This document shows positions 7,063 through 17,191 of a stretch of 64,000 bases of DNA, in pieces. Both the position numbers and the translations under genes were made by a program. The DNA is from Myxosarcina sp. GA_180221_E-2-1-MAG-40_15. Lineage in GTDB: Bacteria > Cyanobacteriota > Cyanobacteriia > Cyanobacteriales > Xenococcaceae. Positions within the stretch are counted from its first letter, which is position 1. Each line of letters starts with the position of its first letter. The notes under the pieces were generated by a model. That model had not been told where the DNA came from. It saw only the letters and a list, made by a program, of their open reading frames with translations, and did no database searches. The DNA is taken from positions 1 through 64,000 of the forward strand of contig JAIMKV010000017.1 in the NCBI GenBank assembly GCA_020692205.1. The letters run 5' to 3'.

Positions 7063-8019
7063 TTAATAAGTTCCCCCCATAAACCATCGCGCACACCAAA
7101 AAGGAATTAAAATTCCCAAAGCGATCCAGTCACGCCACCGTAGCTTTAACTGATGCCATTGAACCCTATGTTCATTAGGGGTGGTAAAACCACGAACGTC
7201 CATCGCAGTAGCAATTTGTTCGGCTCTTAACAATAAATTTTTCAAGAGTTTTTCCGAGACAATCAGCCATAGTTGTGCGCTACGGCGCAAACCTAATTTT
7301 TTCCAATCTATGGCTCTAGTACGAATTGAACGGACTAAATTTTGCACTTCCTCTAACACCAAAGGAATAAAACGCAGAGATAGGGTTAAAGTCAGCGTAA
7401 TCTCCGAAATAGGTAGATTTAAACGGCGTAAAGGACTCATGATATCTTCTAAACCTGCGGTAATTTCTTCGGGCGCAGTGGTCAAAAGATATAGGCTGGT
7501 ACTATAAATTAACGTAAAAATTAACGTAGAAATTCTGATTGCCACATCCAGAGAACGACGAGTAACCACTAAACGAGGTAAAAAAGCAAACTGAGGTCGA
7601 TCTAAATAGACATATCGATAGTCTGTTGGTTGGGGTAGCTCAACGTTACACGAAGTAGTTTGTTTCACTCCCTCGGGAGTTGAATCAGTAATTACTAGAT
7701 CGGGGCAAAACTGCGGTACTCTTGGCTGGTGTTTAACCGCCAGAGTGTCGGGAGCAACGCTGCTAAATAAGAAAAGAAAGAAACATAATAGTAATAGCCA
7801 TCCTATTTGCTTACGCCATACTCTAAAAGGAATACCCGCTGCCACAGTTAGCATGATTAAAGCTGCTGCTAAACCGATGCGCCACCAAGAATTACCCAAT
7901 ACAGGCGCAATCAAAAAAGTCATTAGCCAGGCAAGCTTGACTCGTGGATCGATCTGGTGTAGCCAGGTTACGGGTTGCTCTAAATATGAACCAATAGGAA
8001 GCGATCGCAATAAATCCAT
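7063..8019 (-). CDS. ECF-type/CbiQ-family transporter transmembrane protein
   Basis: A 318-residue polytopic membrane protein of the EcfT/CbiQ family, the shared transmembrane subunit of energy-coupling-factor importers for vitamins and metal ions. Features are an N-terminal LHQIDPRVKLAWLM signature, several hydrophobic helices, and two short basic couplings near the C-terminus (SIRTRAIDW and AMDVRGF) that correspond to the family's Ala-Arg-Gly type motifs contacting the ATPases. A soluble insertion of about 70 residues with Cys and Pro (residues about 110-165) splits the helices. No ATPase or substrate-binding gene is adjacent, so the partner and substrate cannot be named. Confidence 0.8.
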   Translation of the reverse strand: MDLLRSLPIGSYLEQPVTWLHQIDPRVKLAWLMTFLIAPVLGNSWWRIGLAAALIMLTVAAGIPFRVWRKQIGWLLLLCFFLFLFSSVAPDTLAVKHQPRVPQFCPDLVITDSTPEGVKQTTSCNVELPQPTDYRYVYLDRPQFAFLPRLVVTRRSLDVAIRISTLIFTLIYSTSLYLLTTAPEEITAGLEDIMSPLRRLNLPISEITLTLTLSLRFIPLVLEEVQNLVRSIRTRAIDWKKLGLRRSAQLWLIVSEKLLKNLLLRAEQIATAMDVRGFTTPNEHRVQWHQLKLRWRDWIALGILIPFWCARWFMGGTY

Positions 8020-8055
8020 TTTTTATTAAGGATGAAGATAGCTAATAGCTATAAA

Positions 8056-9135
8056 TTATTGATTTCTTTGACGGCGAATTTCTCTAGTAGCTGCCTCATG
8101 CTCACTCAGAGTTTCACTAAAGACGTGTGTGCCATCGTAACGAGCGACAAAGAACAGATAATCTGTGCTTTCGGGATTCAAAGTCGCCTTTAGGCTAGCG
8201 ATACCAGGGGAAGCTATCGGAGTTGGTGTCAAACCAGTATTCATATATGTATTATAAGGCGAGGGCGTTCTTACCTGAGCGAAGGTTAAAGGCTGGTCTG
8301 CTGTTTGTCTAATACCCAAACCATACTCTACCGTAGGATCTGACTCTAACCTCATGCCTTGATTGAGCCTAGCCGTAAATACGCCTGCGATCAAAGCGCG
8401 TTCATCTCCAATTACAGCCTCTTTTTCGACAATGCTGCTCAAAGTTACCCAATCCAACAGGCTCATGTCTGGTTTTGCTGCTTCGTAAACTGGTAAGGCA
8501 ACCTGTTCAAAACGATCTAACATTGTCTTGATTATTGCTTGGGGACTATTGGTTAGATCGCTAGATATTTTATAAGTGTCTGGATATAAAAAACCTTCTA
8601 ATATTGGTATGTCTTGGGGCAGCCAAGAGTATTGTTCCTGGGGAATTGCTGTAACGGCAGCCTCAAATTCTGCGGCACTAAAATAACCTTGAGACTCAAA
8701 ATATTTTCCCATCTGCATCGTAGACCAGCCTTCGGGAATAGTGAAGTTGGTTTGCATTATTTCCCCAGACCAGATTTTATCGGCAATTTCAGCTAAAGAT
8801 TCTTCAGGAGAAACCAAATATGTGCCAGCTTTGAATCCACCAGAGGAGTCCGTTGCCTGCTTGAATCTTGTCCAAATCTTCCAACCACTAGTCGATTTAA
8901 TTAAGCCAGCTTGAGCTAATTCTCTGCCGATTTGATTACCCGATACTCCTGGCTTGACTGTAAACTGGGCTTTCTGGGCTTCGCTATTTTGCGTTCCCAC
9001 AGGAGCAGTCAAACCTCTCCAGCCAGCCCAACCCAAAAGTAAAATAACTCCCACTGCTACTGGGACAACTTTGGCAGCACTAATCTGTTTAGGGTTAAAA
9101 GTTTGTTTGTCTTTAGGCTTTTTCTGAATAGTCAT
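8056..9135 (-). CDS. mltG: endolytic murein transglycosylase MltG
   Basis: A 359-residue YceG/MltG-family enzyme, which cleaves nascent peptidoglycan glycan strands at the cytoplasmic membrane and sets strand length. It has one N-terminal membrane helix (about residues 21-40), a LysM-like segment (FTVKPGVSGNQIGRELAQAG and so on) and the catalytic motif SSIVEKEA with the expected glutamate at 237. It also has LEGFLYPDTY and SDPTVEYGLG, which are hallmarks of the family. The length is normal. It is followed upstream on the same strand by the DUF3727 gene, a pairing common in cyanobacteria. Confidence 0.92.
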   Translation of the reverse strand: MTIQKKPKDKQTFNPKQISAAKVVPVAVGVILLLGWAGWRGLTAPVGTQNSEAQKAQFTVKPGVSGNQIGRELAQAGLIKSTSGWKIWTRFKQATDSSGGFKAGTYLVSPEESLAEIADKIWSGEIMQTNFTIPEGWSTMQMGKYFESQGYFSAAEFEAAVTAIPQEQYSWLPQDIPILEGFLYPDTYKISSDLTNSPQAIIKTMLDRFEQVALPVYEAAKPDMSLLDWVTLSSIVEKEAVIGDERALIAGVFTARLNQGMRLESDPTVEYGLGIRQTADQPLTFAQVRTPSPYNTYMNTGLTPTPIASPGIASLKATLNPESTDYLFFVARYDGTHVFSETLSEHEAATREIRRQRNQ

Positions 9136-9281
9136 CCTAGATTAAGTTTAGTCAGGTCCAATTATTAACAATCAGCTTTACTTTTAAGCTGGGTCTTATC
9201 TTATCTTGCTTTTTCAGCAACTGTCTGCTTTTAGCCAAGACTAGATCGAATTCTCAAAAATTGATTGTTTGGCTGGAAAAC

Positions 9282-9848
9282 TTATTCTTCTGACAATAAT
9301 TCTTCTAGAATAGGCAGCAGATTTTCTTGATCTGGTGAAACTAACTCCAAACGATTTTCGGCATCGTATCGAGCAAAAAATAACAAAGGAGTTAAGGGAG
9401 TATAGATGCCGTACTTCTGGTCAGCATGATAGAAATAACACAAAGACTGTAACTCTTCTTCGATCGCCTCATCATCATCGTCTTCTCCCCCATCCAAAGT
9501 TAAAACTCCATCTTCTTCGATCGGAGGAAGCTCACCTGTAGCGGTCAGGGTATAAGCAGTGTGCTGCAAATAAAGATTTTGTTCTGATAAAACTGCTTTG
9601 GCGTTATCAAAGATTTCCGCGATCGCCTCATCATCATCAAGCATCGCCGCTTCTAATTCTTCATCACTATCTCGGTCAATACTCATGATGATGACTGGAA
9701 TATCTACAGGCACTAGTAGCAAATAGGTCATGTGATCGATTTCAAGGGACTGCTCAATATAACAAGGGAGCGATCGCCCATCGTCATCCACAATCGTCAG
9801 AGTCTCCTCTTCGTATTGTTCGTTTTGGTCAAACCGAGATGATGGCAT
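9282..9848 (-). CDS. DUF3727 domain-containing acidic protein
   Basis: A 188-residue highly acidic protein that I recognise as the cyanobacterial/plastid DUF3727 type. The N-terminal half holds a DUF1292-like segment (ETLTIVDDDGRSLPCYIEQSLEIDHMTYLLL is the conserved order of features), and the C-terminal half has FYHADQKYGIYTPLTPLLFFAR. Several Asp/Glu runs are visible. The function is unknown. It lies just upstream of mltG on the same strand, with a 146-base gap. Confidence 0.8.
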   Translation of the reverse strand: MPSSRFDQNEQYEEETLTIVDDDGRSLPCYIEQSLEIDHMTYLLLVPVDIPVIIMSIDRDSDEELEAAMLDDDEAIAEIFDNAKAVLSEQNLYLQHTAYTLTATGELPPIEEDGVLTLDGGEDDDDEAIEEELQSLCYFYHADQKYGIYTPLTPLLFFARYDAENRLELVSPDQENLLPILEELLSEE

Positions 9849-9976
9849 AATTTCTAATCTAAAAAATTTTTAGCTAACTAATAACTTTATAAATATGATT
9901 TGAAACTTAATAATTTAGGTTGTTTAATAGGCTATATGTTAGATTCCAGGATACCATTTTCTGAAGGATGACAGCA

Positions 9977-10053
9977 GGGGATCGCGAATGAATAAATACG
10001 AACTTACTAATTGATCACGGTGCGTATTTTTCCCTCAGCAATTTGCGATCCCC
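9977..10053. repeat. long imperfect inverted repeat
   Basis: GGGGATCGCGAA at 9977 and AATACG at 9995 are matched in reverse order by CGTATTTT from 10023 and TTTGCGATCCCC ending at 10053. The ends pair almost perfectly around an AT-rich centre, giving a structure of about 77 bases between the DUF3727 and aspS genes. It may terminate aspS transcription or be a small non-coding mobile relic; there is no U-tract. Confidence 0.5.
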
Positions 10054-10066
10054 AATTGCTTGAATG

Positions 10067-11857
10067 CTAGTCTTTCTTAGGCTGATAAGTCGAGACTATT
10101 TCTAGCTCTTTAAGTTGCCGATTATCTACCGCAGCAGGAGCATCGGTCAACAGACAGCTAGCCTGTTGGGTTTTCGGAAAGGCAATAACGTCACGGATTG
10201 ATTCCTCTCCCGCCAACAGCATGATCAAGCGATCTAAACCAAAGGCAATTCCTCCGTGGGGAGGTGTACCGTATTCAAATGCTTCTAATAAAAAACCGAA
10301 CTTATTCTCAGCTTCTTCAGTAGATAAGCCGATCGCTTTAAAGACTGCTTCTTGAACCTCTTTTTGATAAATTCTCAAGCTGCCACCGCCAATTTCGATC
10401 CCGTTGTATACCAGATCATAAGCTTGGGCTCTGGCAGTAGTTAGATCTTCTCTGTCTTCGGGATAAGGTGCAGTAAATGGGTGGTGCAATGCCTCGTAAC
10501 GTTTTTCCTCAGCATTCCATTCAAACATCGGAAATTCAGTCACCCAGATTAAGTTAATTTGCTCGTTATCGATCGCTCCCATCTCTTGAGCAATAAATAA
10601 GCGCAAGCGGTCTAAAGATTTGTTGACTGTGGTCGTATCTCCCGCCCCAAAAAGCAATAAATGTCCTGGTTTTGCCCCAGTACGCTTCAATAGCTCTTGT
10701 TTTTGTGCTTCAGTCAGATTATCTTTAATTGCGCCGATGGTATCGATTTCATTGTTGGCTCTGACGCGAATGTAAGCAATTCCTTTTGCCCCGGCGGTAA
10801 CGGCTTCGTTAAAGATATCGCCCTTGGGTTTGATCCGAACGTTAGAAATTGCCTCATTACCGTTGGGAATAGGTAATACTTTGACCTGTCCACCACTCTG
10901 TACTGCCCCAGAGAAGACTTTAAACCCAGATTCTTTGACAATATCGGAAACGTCGACTAATTCCATGCCAAAGCGGGTATCTGGTCGATCTGTACCGTAG
11001 CGAGCCATGGCATCGGCGTAGGTAATGCGGGGAAAAGGACGAGAAAGCTCAAGATTTTTGACAGTTTTGAAGATATGGCAGATCAAAGCTTCGTTGAGTT
11101 CAATAATCTCATCTTGAGACATAAAGCTCATTTCCATGTCTAGTTGAGTAAACTCAGGCTGTCGATCGGCGCGCAAATCTTCATCACGGAAACAACGAGC
11201 AATTTGATAGTAGCGATCGCAACCCGACACCATCAACAGCTGTTTAAATAACTGCGGCGACTGAGGCAAAGCATACCAGTTACCTGGATTAACCCGTGAA
11301 GGTACCAGATAATCCCGCGCTCCTTCGGGAGTAGAGCGAGTCAGAATGGGCGTTTCGACTTCAATAAAGTCTTGTTTATCCTCCAAAAAACGACGCATGG
11401 CTTTGACTACCTGATGGCGTAGCTGGAGATTTTTTGCCATGCGATCGCGTCTTAAGTCTAGATAACGATGTTTGAGGCGTAGTTTTTCGCCGACGTTTTC
11501 GGTATCAGCCGTTGAAACCTGAAACGGTAGCTGTTTACTGACGGCATTTAAGATTTCAATCGATTCGGCATAAATTTCCACCTGTCCTGTGGGTAGCTTA
11601 TCGTTAAGCGACTCTGGAGGACGTTGACTAACTTGACCCACCGCCTTGACAACATATTCGCTGCGTAAAGATTCAGCATCAGCATAAGATTGTGGTGTGC
11701 GTTGTGGATCGCTGACGATTTGAACCGTACCTGTGCGATCGCGCAAGTCGATAAAAATGACCCCCCCATGATCGCGACGGCGATCAACCCAGCCATAAAT
11801 GGTAACGGTTTGGTCTATGTGTTCGGCTCGCAATTCGCCACAGTAATTTGTTCTCAT
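10067..11857 (-). CDS. aspS: aspartyl-tRNA synthetase
   Basis: A 596-residue bacterial-type class II aspartate-tRNA ligase. It has an N-terminal OB fold ([23 protein letters not shown]), motif 2 with [19 protein letters not shown], the bacterial GAD insertion in the middle, and motif 3 [14 protein letters not shown] near the C-terminus. It charges tRNA(Asp) in the cytoplasm. Full length is normal. Whether it is discriminating or also charges tRNA(Asn) cannot be decided by eye; many cyanobacteria rely on other routes for Asn-tRNA. No unusual features. Confidence 0.97.
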   Translation of the reverse strand: MRTNYCGELRAEHIDQTVTIYGWVDRRRDHGGVIFIDLRDRTGTVQIVSDPQRTPQSYADAESLRSEYVVKAVGQVSQRPPESLNDKLPTGQVEIYAESIEILNAVSKQLPFQVSTADTENVGEKLRLKHRYLDLRRDRMAKNLQLRHQVVKAMRRFLEDKQDFIEVETPILTRSTPEGARDYLVPSRVNPGNWYALPQSPQLFKQLLMVSGCDRYYQIARCFRDEDLRADRQPEFTQLDMEMSFMSQDEIIELNEALICHIFKTVKNLELSRPFPRITYADAMARYGTDRPDTRFGMELVDVSDIVKESGFKVFSGAVQSGGQVKVLPIPNGNEAISNVRIKPKGDIFNEAVTAGAKGIAYIRVRANNEIDTIGAIKDNLTEAQKQELLKRTGAKPGHLLLFGAGDTTTVNKSLDRLRLFIAQEMGAIDNEQINLIWVTEFPMFEWNAEEKRYEALHHPFTAPYPEDREDLTTARAQAYDLVYNGIEIGGGSLRIYQKEVQEAVFKAIGLSTEEAENKFGFLLEAFEYGTPPHGGIAFGLDRLIMLLAGEESIRDVIAFPKTQQASCLLTDAPAAVDNRQLKELEIVSTYQPKKD

Positions 11858-12111
11858 GCCTAGTAGCTAAAGTAATTAAGTAAAATACAGCGTATTCAAG
11901 AGTAACAAAATCTGTCCCCCTGTTAACTATTATTTGTCACCTTTGACTGGATTAATCGGAATTAGAGCTGAGAGCTAATTAACAGAAATAATGAAGCTCA
12001 AAATAGAGACATCTTATCTAAAGATATCTACAATGGGATGAGTTTTCTCAAAAAAGTTATGCCAACAGCGAGCGCTACTCCTGCAATAACTTGCTGACAT
12101 CCTGATCATTG

Positions 12112-12792
12112 ATGAGCATTGCTGGCTGCGGCAAATTAAAGCCTAACTTTCTACTTTTGCCTATGTTTTTACGCTTTCAACCAAGAGCAGAATCCGATTT
12201 GGTTAATGTTAATCCCGCTAGCAAATTCAGATATCTATTATTGTTATCAGTGGTAACAACATTTCTTTGTGCTGGATTTAAACCAGTCTCTAATGTTACC
12301 TCCACTCCCGAAGCTTTATTAGTATTGGGCGGACACGAAGAGCGAGAGCGTTTTGCTGCCCAATTAGCCCTAGCTAATCCTCAACTACCAATTTGGATCT
12401 CTTCTGGCAGTCCTCAAGAATATGCTCAAAAGATTTTTGCCCAGGCTGGTATCGCTAGCGATCGCCTTAATTTTGATTACCGCGCTAGCGACACGGTAAC
12501 TAACTTTACTACCCTAGTAGATGAACTTCAAGCTCAAGGTATTGATAGCGTTTATCTAATTACTTCAGAAAATCACATGCAGCGAGCCAAAATAATTGGT
12601 GATATCGTCTTTGGTAGTCGCGGGATTGACTTTAAACCGATCGCTGTTCCTTCTCATAATCCTCCTGAACCAGTTGAAAAATGTTTACGAGATGGTGCTA
12701 GATCGATTTTGTGGTTAGTTACAGGGCATACGGGAGAAGTTTTGGTACGGTATAGTCGCAAAAATAGCGGCAAAAGCCTTAAACTACTCTAA
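12112..12792 (+). CDS. DUF218/YdcF-family protein
   Basis: A 226-residue protein of the DUF218 (YdcF/SanA/ElyC-like) family. It has a basic N-terminus, one membrane helix (YLLLLSVVTTFLCAGF), then LLVLGGHEERERF, WISSGSPQEYA, DYRASDTVTNF and YLITSENHMQRA, the ordered motifs of the family. The active region faces the periplasm or lumen in related proteins. Start choice is uncertain between the ATG at 12112 and the ATG at 12163; neither has a clear ribosome site. The exact function in cyanobacteria is unknown, with cell-envelope roles known in enterobacteria. Confidence 0.75.
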   Translation: MSIAGCGKLKPNFLLLPMFLRFQPRAESDLVNVNPASKFRYLLLLSVVTTFLCAGFKPVSNVTSTPEALLVLGGHEERERFAAQLALANPQLPIWISSGSPQEYAQKIFAQAGIASDRLNFDYRASDTVTNFTTLVDELQAQGIDSVYLITSENHMQRAKIIGDIVFGSRGIDFKPIAVPSHNPPEPVEKCLRDGARSILWLVTGHTGEVLVRYSRKNSGKSLKLL

Positions 12793-12895
12793 ACGCCAAA
12801 ATAAGCGATGCAGAACCCCTGATCAAAGTTGGCCAAAAAGAAAAGCTGCTTAGTTGAAGCTCGCTGATCAGGCTAATCATCTAGAATGAAGGTAA

Positions 12896-13465
12896 ATGAA
12901 CACTCCTGGTCACTATATTCTTAATTTAGCATTACTAGGAAAAACCATCGCACCGAAAAGCAATACAGCGATCGCTGTTGGCGCAATTCTGCCCGACATA
13001 CCAATCTTTATCTTTTATTTTGTCGCCAAGTTTGTTTACCAAATGCCCGAAGGCAAAATTTGGTCGGAAGCTTATTATGAACCTTTTTGGCAGAATCTAG
13101 TCGCTCTGTTTCACTCTATTCCTTTGGCTTTAGTCGGTGCTATTATTTGCCATCGGCTTGATTGGCAACCAGGAATAATTCTGTTTATCAGTATGGTCTG
13201 TCATTCTTTATTAGATCTTCCAGTTCACCATGATGATGCCCATCGTCATTTCTTCCCTTTAAGTGATTATCGTTTGATTAGCCCTTTTTCCTATTGGGAT
13301 CCTAGCCACCACGGCAGGATTGTCGCCTTGATTGAGATGGCTTTAGTTATTGGGGTTAGTCCTATTATTCTGAGTTTGCTCAATTCACCCTGGACGAAAG
13401 CAATTGCGATCGCGATCGATTGCTTTTATTTATTTGGCTATTTTCGCTTTTATCTCTCCAGTTAA
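12896..13465 (+). CDS. integral membrane protein with His/Asp motif, metal-dependent hydrolase-like
   Basis: A 189-residue membrane protein with four to five helices. GAAGG lies four to eight bases before the ATG. It contains MNTPGHYILNLALLG at the start, GAILPDIPIF, and HSLLDLPVHHDDAHRHFFPLSDYR near residue 105-125, then DPSHHG. The early His, the PD and the clustered His/Asp resemble the DUF457/YdjM-like putative membrane metal hydrolases; cyanobacterial members are sometimes mislabelled as cobalamin proteins. The catalytic activity is not established. The 3' end overlaps the converging ABA4-like gene by four bases. Confidence 0.65.
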   Translation: MNTPGHYILNLALLGKTIAPKSNTAIAVGAILPDIPIFIFYFVAKFVYQMPEGKIWSEAYYEPFWQNLVALFHSIPLALVGAIICHRLDWQPGIILFISMVCHSLLDLPVHHDDAHRHFFPLSDYRLISPFSYWDPSHHGRIVALIEMALVIGVSPIILSLLNSPWTKAIAIAIDCFYLFGYFRFYLSS

Positions 13466-13911
13466 GCTGTGGCATCAGTTGGCGTTGGCGCAGCATCGTT
13501 TCGGCTGAAGATGGTATCGGTGATGATATGGGACAGCAAGCCTATCGGCCCAAAAAACAAACACAAGATTAAAGAATGAACTGTCCAAATCTGCTTTTCT
13601 TGTCCCTGCTGATAAATCCATCTGCCGATAAATAAATCCATCACTAAAAAGTGAACCCATCCAGCACCTGCTGCACCTTCTTCTGCAAAAAAGCGAGCAA
13701 TATCTGCTAACTGAGGATTAGCTAAGGCTGCTGCGGATTCTGAACTGATAGTAGTTGCGAGATAATAAATATATGTGCCAATTAAGGGCAAAAAAGGTAA
13801 ATAAGAACCCATGACTTTTTTGGTAACGTTCCATTTGGGAAACAAAATCATGATGGTCCAAAAAGGCAAGATGTAAAGGTTAGCTAGATCGAAGAGTTGA
13901 GCAGAAGTCAT
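13462..13911 (-). CDS. ABA4-like (DUF4281) membrane protein
   Basis: A 149-residue protein with four membrane helices that matches the DUF4281 family, to which the plant plastid protein ABA4 (needed for neoxanthin synthesis) belongs. Visible features are FDLANLYILPFWTIMILFP at the N-terminus, WVHFLVMDLFIGRWIY in the middle and LFFGPIGLLSHI near the end, in the conserved family order. In cyanobacteria its role is uncertain and may concern carotenoids or membrane function. It converges on and overlaps the preceding gene. Confidence 0.8.
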   Translation of the reverse strand: MTSAQLFDLANLYILPFWTIMILFPKWNVTKKVMGSYLPFLPLIGTYIYYLATTISSESAAALANPQLADIARFFAEEGAAGAGWVHFLVMDLFIGRWIYQQGQEKQIWTVHSLILCLFFGPIGLLSHIITDTIFSRNDAAPTPTDATA

Positions 13912-14295
13912 GGTTCGGAATGAAGTCTTAAATATCCTTTGTAATTATAGATAAATACCTCAGCAGAAATAATTATTTAGCGATCAAAACCTACAGCGAT
14001 CGCTTGGTCAATAAACAGGACAGTCTTTCCCTTAAATATTGTCTACTTGAATTAGATAAACAGCAATTGAAGCAACGGCGCTTACTTCTCATTCGGGGTG
14101 CTATTTCAGTTGTTGCTCAGACATTTTTTGCTAGATGTTGATTTTGCCAAAGCGATCGCATCTTGGGAACTAGCCTGCTAGTTAATTGCACTTAATCTCA
14201 AGGTCACTCAAAAGATTTACACAATTTTCTCGATCAACTGCTTAATAGAAAACTCATAAAATTACGCTCGGCTAAGATAACTAAATATCGGTTAT
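13912..14295. other. 384-base gap with a possible gene relic
   Basis: The gap contains two HIP1 octamers and a short plus-strand open stretch from about 14008 to 14142 (codons starting LVNKQDSLSLKYCLLELDKQ and ending in a TGA). It has no proper start and looks like a decayed fragment. The rest is AT-rich with nothing recognised. Confidence 0.3.
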
Positions 14296-14670
14296 TTATT
14301 CATATTTTTTGTGAATCCACAATGTTCCTTTTTGAGTAATAATTGAACTTTGTTCAAACCACTTTAACTCTTCTAAAACAATACTGGTGTCTATATTTAG
14401 CTTTTGAGCAATTTCTATAGCTGACAACCCTTCTACATGGGATTTAATTAAGTCCATAATCGAATTTACTTGGTTGATAAAATTTCTAATTGCTGAAATT
14501 CTAATGACGGTGTCATCAGATTCACAACTGTTAGCAGCTATTTCAACCACGCTCCAGCCACTACGATAATATTCAAGTATACTTACACCACTTTTAAGAA
14601 TATTTTCTCGATCTTTCTTAGCTAAAAGTGCTGCTTTTTTAGCCCGATTACTTTCCGAGGTTATTGCCAT
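14296..14670 (-). CDS. hypothetical protein with winged-helix-like C-terminus
   Basis: A 124-residue protein that I do not recognise. The N-terminal 25 residues are basic and helical. The C-terminal part has LSAIEIAQKLNIDTSIVLEELKWFEQSSIITQKG ending in a Trp strand, the layout of a helix-turn-helix followed by a wing. A transcription-regulator or DNA-binding role is plausible but not shown. It is a lone minus-strand gene upstream of and divergent from tex. Base composition is more AT-rich than the neighbours. Confidence 0.55.
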   Translation of the reverse strand: MAITSESNRAKKAALLAKKDRENILKSGVSILEYYRSGWSVVEIAANSCESDDTVIRISAIRNFINQVNSIMDLIKSHVEGLSAIEIAQKLNIDTSIVLEELKWFEQSSIITQKGTLWIHKKYE

Positions 14671-14985
14671 GACGAAACAACTAATCGTAATAATTAGTAT
14701 TAGACGATCTGGATATTTCAGTTATAACCTGGCAATAACTATTTTGGGAGCAGTTTTTAATTGGTAATAATTTATGAGCGAACAATTATCGCTTAATTCT
14801 AATTGCTATTGACAAGATATTTATCGATAAACCAAATTTTCTGGTGCCGATATTTTTGGAGCAAGTAAACCAAAGAACCAAGAACTTCCTAACTGAGGTT
14901 TTATGCCTTATTTCGGGAGAAATATATATAATCAGAATTGTCCTGTTAAAGCGGTTACGCTTTTGGCGTAGTTTCTCAATTTTCT
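14671..14985. other. 315-base divergent intergenic region
   Basis: AT-rich spacer between the divergent hypothetical gene and tex. It includes TTGACAAGATATTTATCGATAA near 14811, which could supply promoter elements, and an imperfect GCGGTTACGCTTTTGGCGTAG stem just before tex. No gene seen. Confidence 0.3.
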
Positions 14986-17139
14986 ATGACTGATATTCGG
15001 CAACTGATTGCTCAAGAGTTTTCCTTATCTTCAGGCAACGTAAACAATGCACTGGATCTATGGCTAGAAGGTGGAACAGTTCCTTTTATTGCCCGCTATC
15101 GTAAGGAACAAACAGGCTCATTGGATGAAGTGCAGCTAAGAGATATTTTTGAACGCTACACTTATTTAGATGAACTGGCAAAGCGTAAAACAAAGATCGT
15201 TGCCGAAATTGATTCTCAGGGAAAATTAACGGTTGAACTTAAGGCAAAGATAACCGCCTGTTTGAATAAAACTGAACTAGAAGATTTATATCTGCCCTAC
15301 AAACCAAAGCGACGTACTAGGGCTACTATTGCTAAAGAGAAGGGATTAGCACCTTTAGCCGAGTGGATTAAAGCGAATAATCAACCGCAGATAGCTAATT
15401 TATCTTTGGACTCAGAAGCCAATAAATATATCAATGCCGAAGGAGTGGATTCTTTAGAACAAGCTTTATCAGGCGCGGCAGATATTTTGGCAGAGCAGAT
15501 AGCAGAAAATGCGGAAATTAGAGCTGATTTACGAGAATACTTTTTCCAACGAGGTGTATTTGTCTCGCAAATTAAAGGCGAGCATCCCGAAGGTACTACT
15601 AAGTATGAAATGTATCGCAACTATAGCTATGGGGTAAGTAAGATTCCACCACATAACATTTTGGCTTTGTATCGTGGTGAAGCGGAAGGGGTATTGAACG
15701 TAGATATTGCTTATGAAGAGTCGGAAGTAATATCTTATCTAGAAAAGCGAGAAATTTGCACTAAATGCCCAAGTCTAAAACAATTTTATCAAACAATGCT
15801 CCAAGATGCGTTTAATCGTCTACTCAAGCCTTCGTTAATTCGCGAAGTGAGAAGCGATCGCCAAGAATACGCCGATATAGAGTCCATCCAAGCTTTTGGA
15901 GCTAACTTACGTAACCTTTTACTGGCTGCTCCTGCGGGGAGAAAACCCACTCTGGCAATTGATCCTGGCTTTCGGACAGGATGCAAGGTTGTTGTGCTGT
16001 CGGATACAGGTAAATATCTAAAATATCAGGCGATCTTTCCTCATTCGGGGGAAGCTCAAAAAAAGCAAGCAGCTCAAACAGTTAAAGATTTTATTAGCAA
16101 ATATCAGATTGAATTGATTGCTATTGGTAATGGTACAGCCTCTCGGGAAACGGATCGGTTTATCAGTGAAGTTTTAATTGAAATTAAACCACAACCAATT
16201 AAGGTAATTGTTAACGAAGCTGGAGCATCGATCTATTCGGCAAGCGATGTAGCACGAGAGGAGTTCCCCGATTTAGATCTTACTATACGTGGTGCAATTA
16301 GTATTGGTAGAAGACTACAAGATCCTTTAGCCGAGTTAGTAAAGATAGAGCCAAAATCCATTGGTGTTGGTCAATATCAGCATGATGTAAATCAAAAGTT
16401 ACTTAAACAAAAGCTCGCAGAAAGTGTAGAAAGTTGTGTAAACTATGTCGGTGTAGATTTAAATACTGCTTCTAAGGAATTGCTGATCTTTGTATCAGGA
16501 ATTTCCGAAACAATTGCCAATAACATTGTAGCTTATCGTAATGCTAAAGGAGCTTTTAATAACCGCAAAGAACTTTTAAAGGTGGCAAAATTAGGTAAAA
16601 AAACTTACGAACAAGCAGCAGGATTTCTGCGCATTCGTGATGGAGAAAATCCATTAGATAATACGGCAGTGCATCCAGAAAGCTACGGGGTAATTAAACA
16701 GATCGCTACCAGCTTAAATGTATCCTTAAATCAGATTCCTCAAGTAAGCGATCGCCTTAAAAGTCTCGATCTAACCCAGTTTGTCACCGAAGACATTGGT
16801 TTACCTACTCTACGGGATGTGATCGCCGAATTAGAAAAACCAGGACGAGATCCGCGAGAACAATTTCAATATGCCACTTTTACCGAAGATATTGCTGAAA
16901 TTGGGGATTTGACTGAAGGAATGATTTTAGAAGGAGTAGTAACCAACGTGGTTAACTTTGGCGCGTTTGTTGATGTTGGCGTACATCAAGATGGCTTAGT
17001 GCATATTTCTCAACTGTGCGATCGCTTTGTCTCAGATCCCAATGAAATAGTAAAAGTCGGACAAATAGTCAAAGTAAAAGTATTAGAGGTTAACGAAAAG
17101 CTAAAAAGAATTGGTTTATCTATAAAGGAAGCTAGCTAA
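14986..17139 (+). CDS. tex: transcription accessory protein Tex
   Basis: A 717-residue Tex/Spt6-like RNA-binding protein. It has the N-terminal helical Tex domain (EGGTVPFIARYRKEQTGSLDE and DLYLPYKPKRRTRATIAKEKGL), a YqgF-like RNase H fold (LAIDPGFRTGCKVVVL), helix-hairpin-helix motifs (GVDLNTASKELLIFVSGI) and a C-terminal S1 domain (GMILEGVVTNVVNFGAFVDVGV and LVHISQL). All family domains are present in order. It binds nucleic acid and affects transcription in other bacteria; the precise cyanobacterial role is unclear. It is followed after 52 bases by a TrkA-type gene on the same strand. Confidence 0.95.
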   Translation: MTDIRQLIAQEFSLSSGNVNNALDLWLEGGTVPFIARYRKEQTGSLDEVQLRDIFERYTYLDELAKRKTKIVAEIDSQGKLTVELKAKITACLNKTELEDLYLPYKPKRRTRATIAKEKGLAPLAEWIKANNQPQIANLSLDSEANKYINAEGVDSLEQALSGAADILAEQIAENAEIRADLREYFFQRGVFVSQIKGEHPEGTTKYEMYRNYSYGVSKIPPHNILALYRGEAEGVLNVDIAYEESEVISYLEKREICTKCPSLKQFYQTMLQDAFNRLLKPSLIREVRSDRQEYADIESIQAFGANLRNLLLAAPAGRKPTLAIDPGFRTGCKVVVLSDTGKYLKYQAIFPHSGEAQKKQAAQTVKDFISKYQIELIAIGNGTASRETDRFISEVLIEIKPQPIKVIVNEAGASIYSASDVAREEFPDLDLTIRGAISIGRRLQDPLAELVKIEPKSIGVGQYQHDVNQKLLKQKLAESVESCVNYVGVDLNTASKELLIFVSGISETIANNIVAYRNAKGAFNNRKELLKVAKLGKKTYEQAAGFLRIRDGENPLDNTAVHPESYGVIKQIATSLNVSLNQIPQVSDRLKSLDLTQFVTEDIGLPTLRDVIAELEKPGRDPREQFQYATFTEDIAEIGDLTEGMILEGVVTNVVNFGAFVDVGVHQDGLVHISQLCDRFVSDPNEIVKVGQIVKVKVLEVNEKLKRIGLSIKEAS

Positions 17140-17191
17140 TGCTTGATCTAGATCTAGTATAGTTAAAAAACTTAATATATCAGGAGCAGCT

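Noticed and set aside
14008-14142. Plus-strand open stretch LVNKQDSLSLKYCLLELDKQ
   Set aside because: No normal start and no context; noted only as a possible relic in the gap entry.
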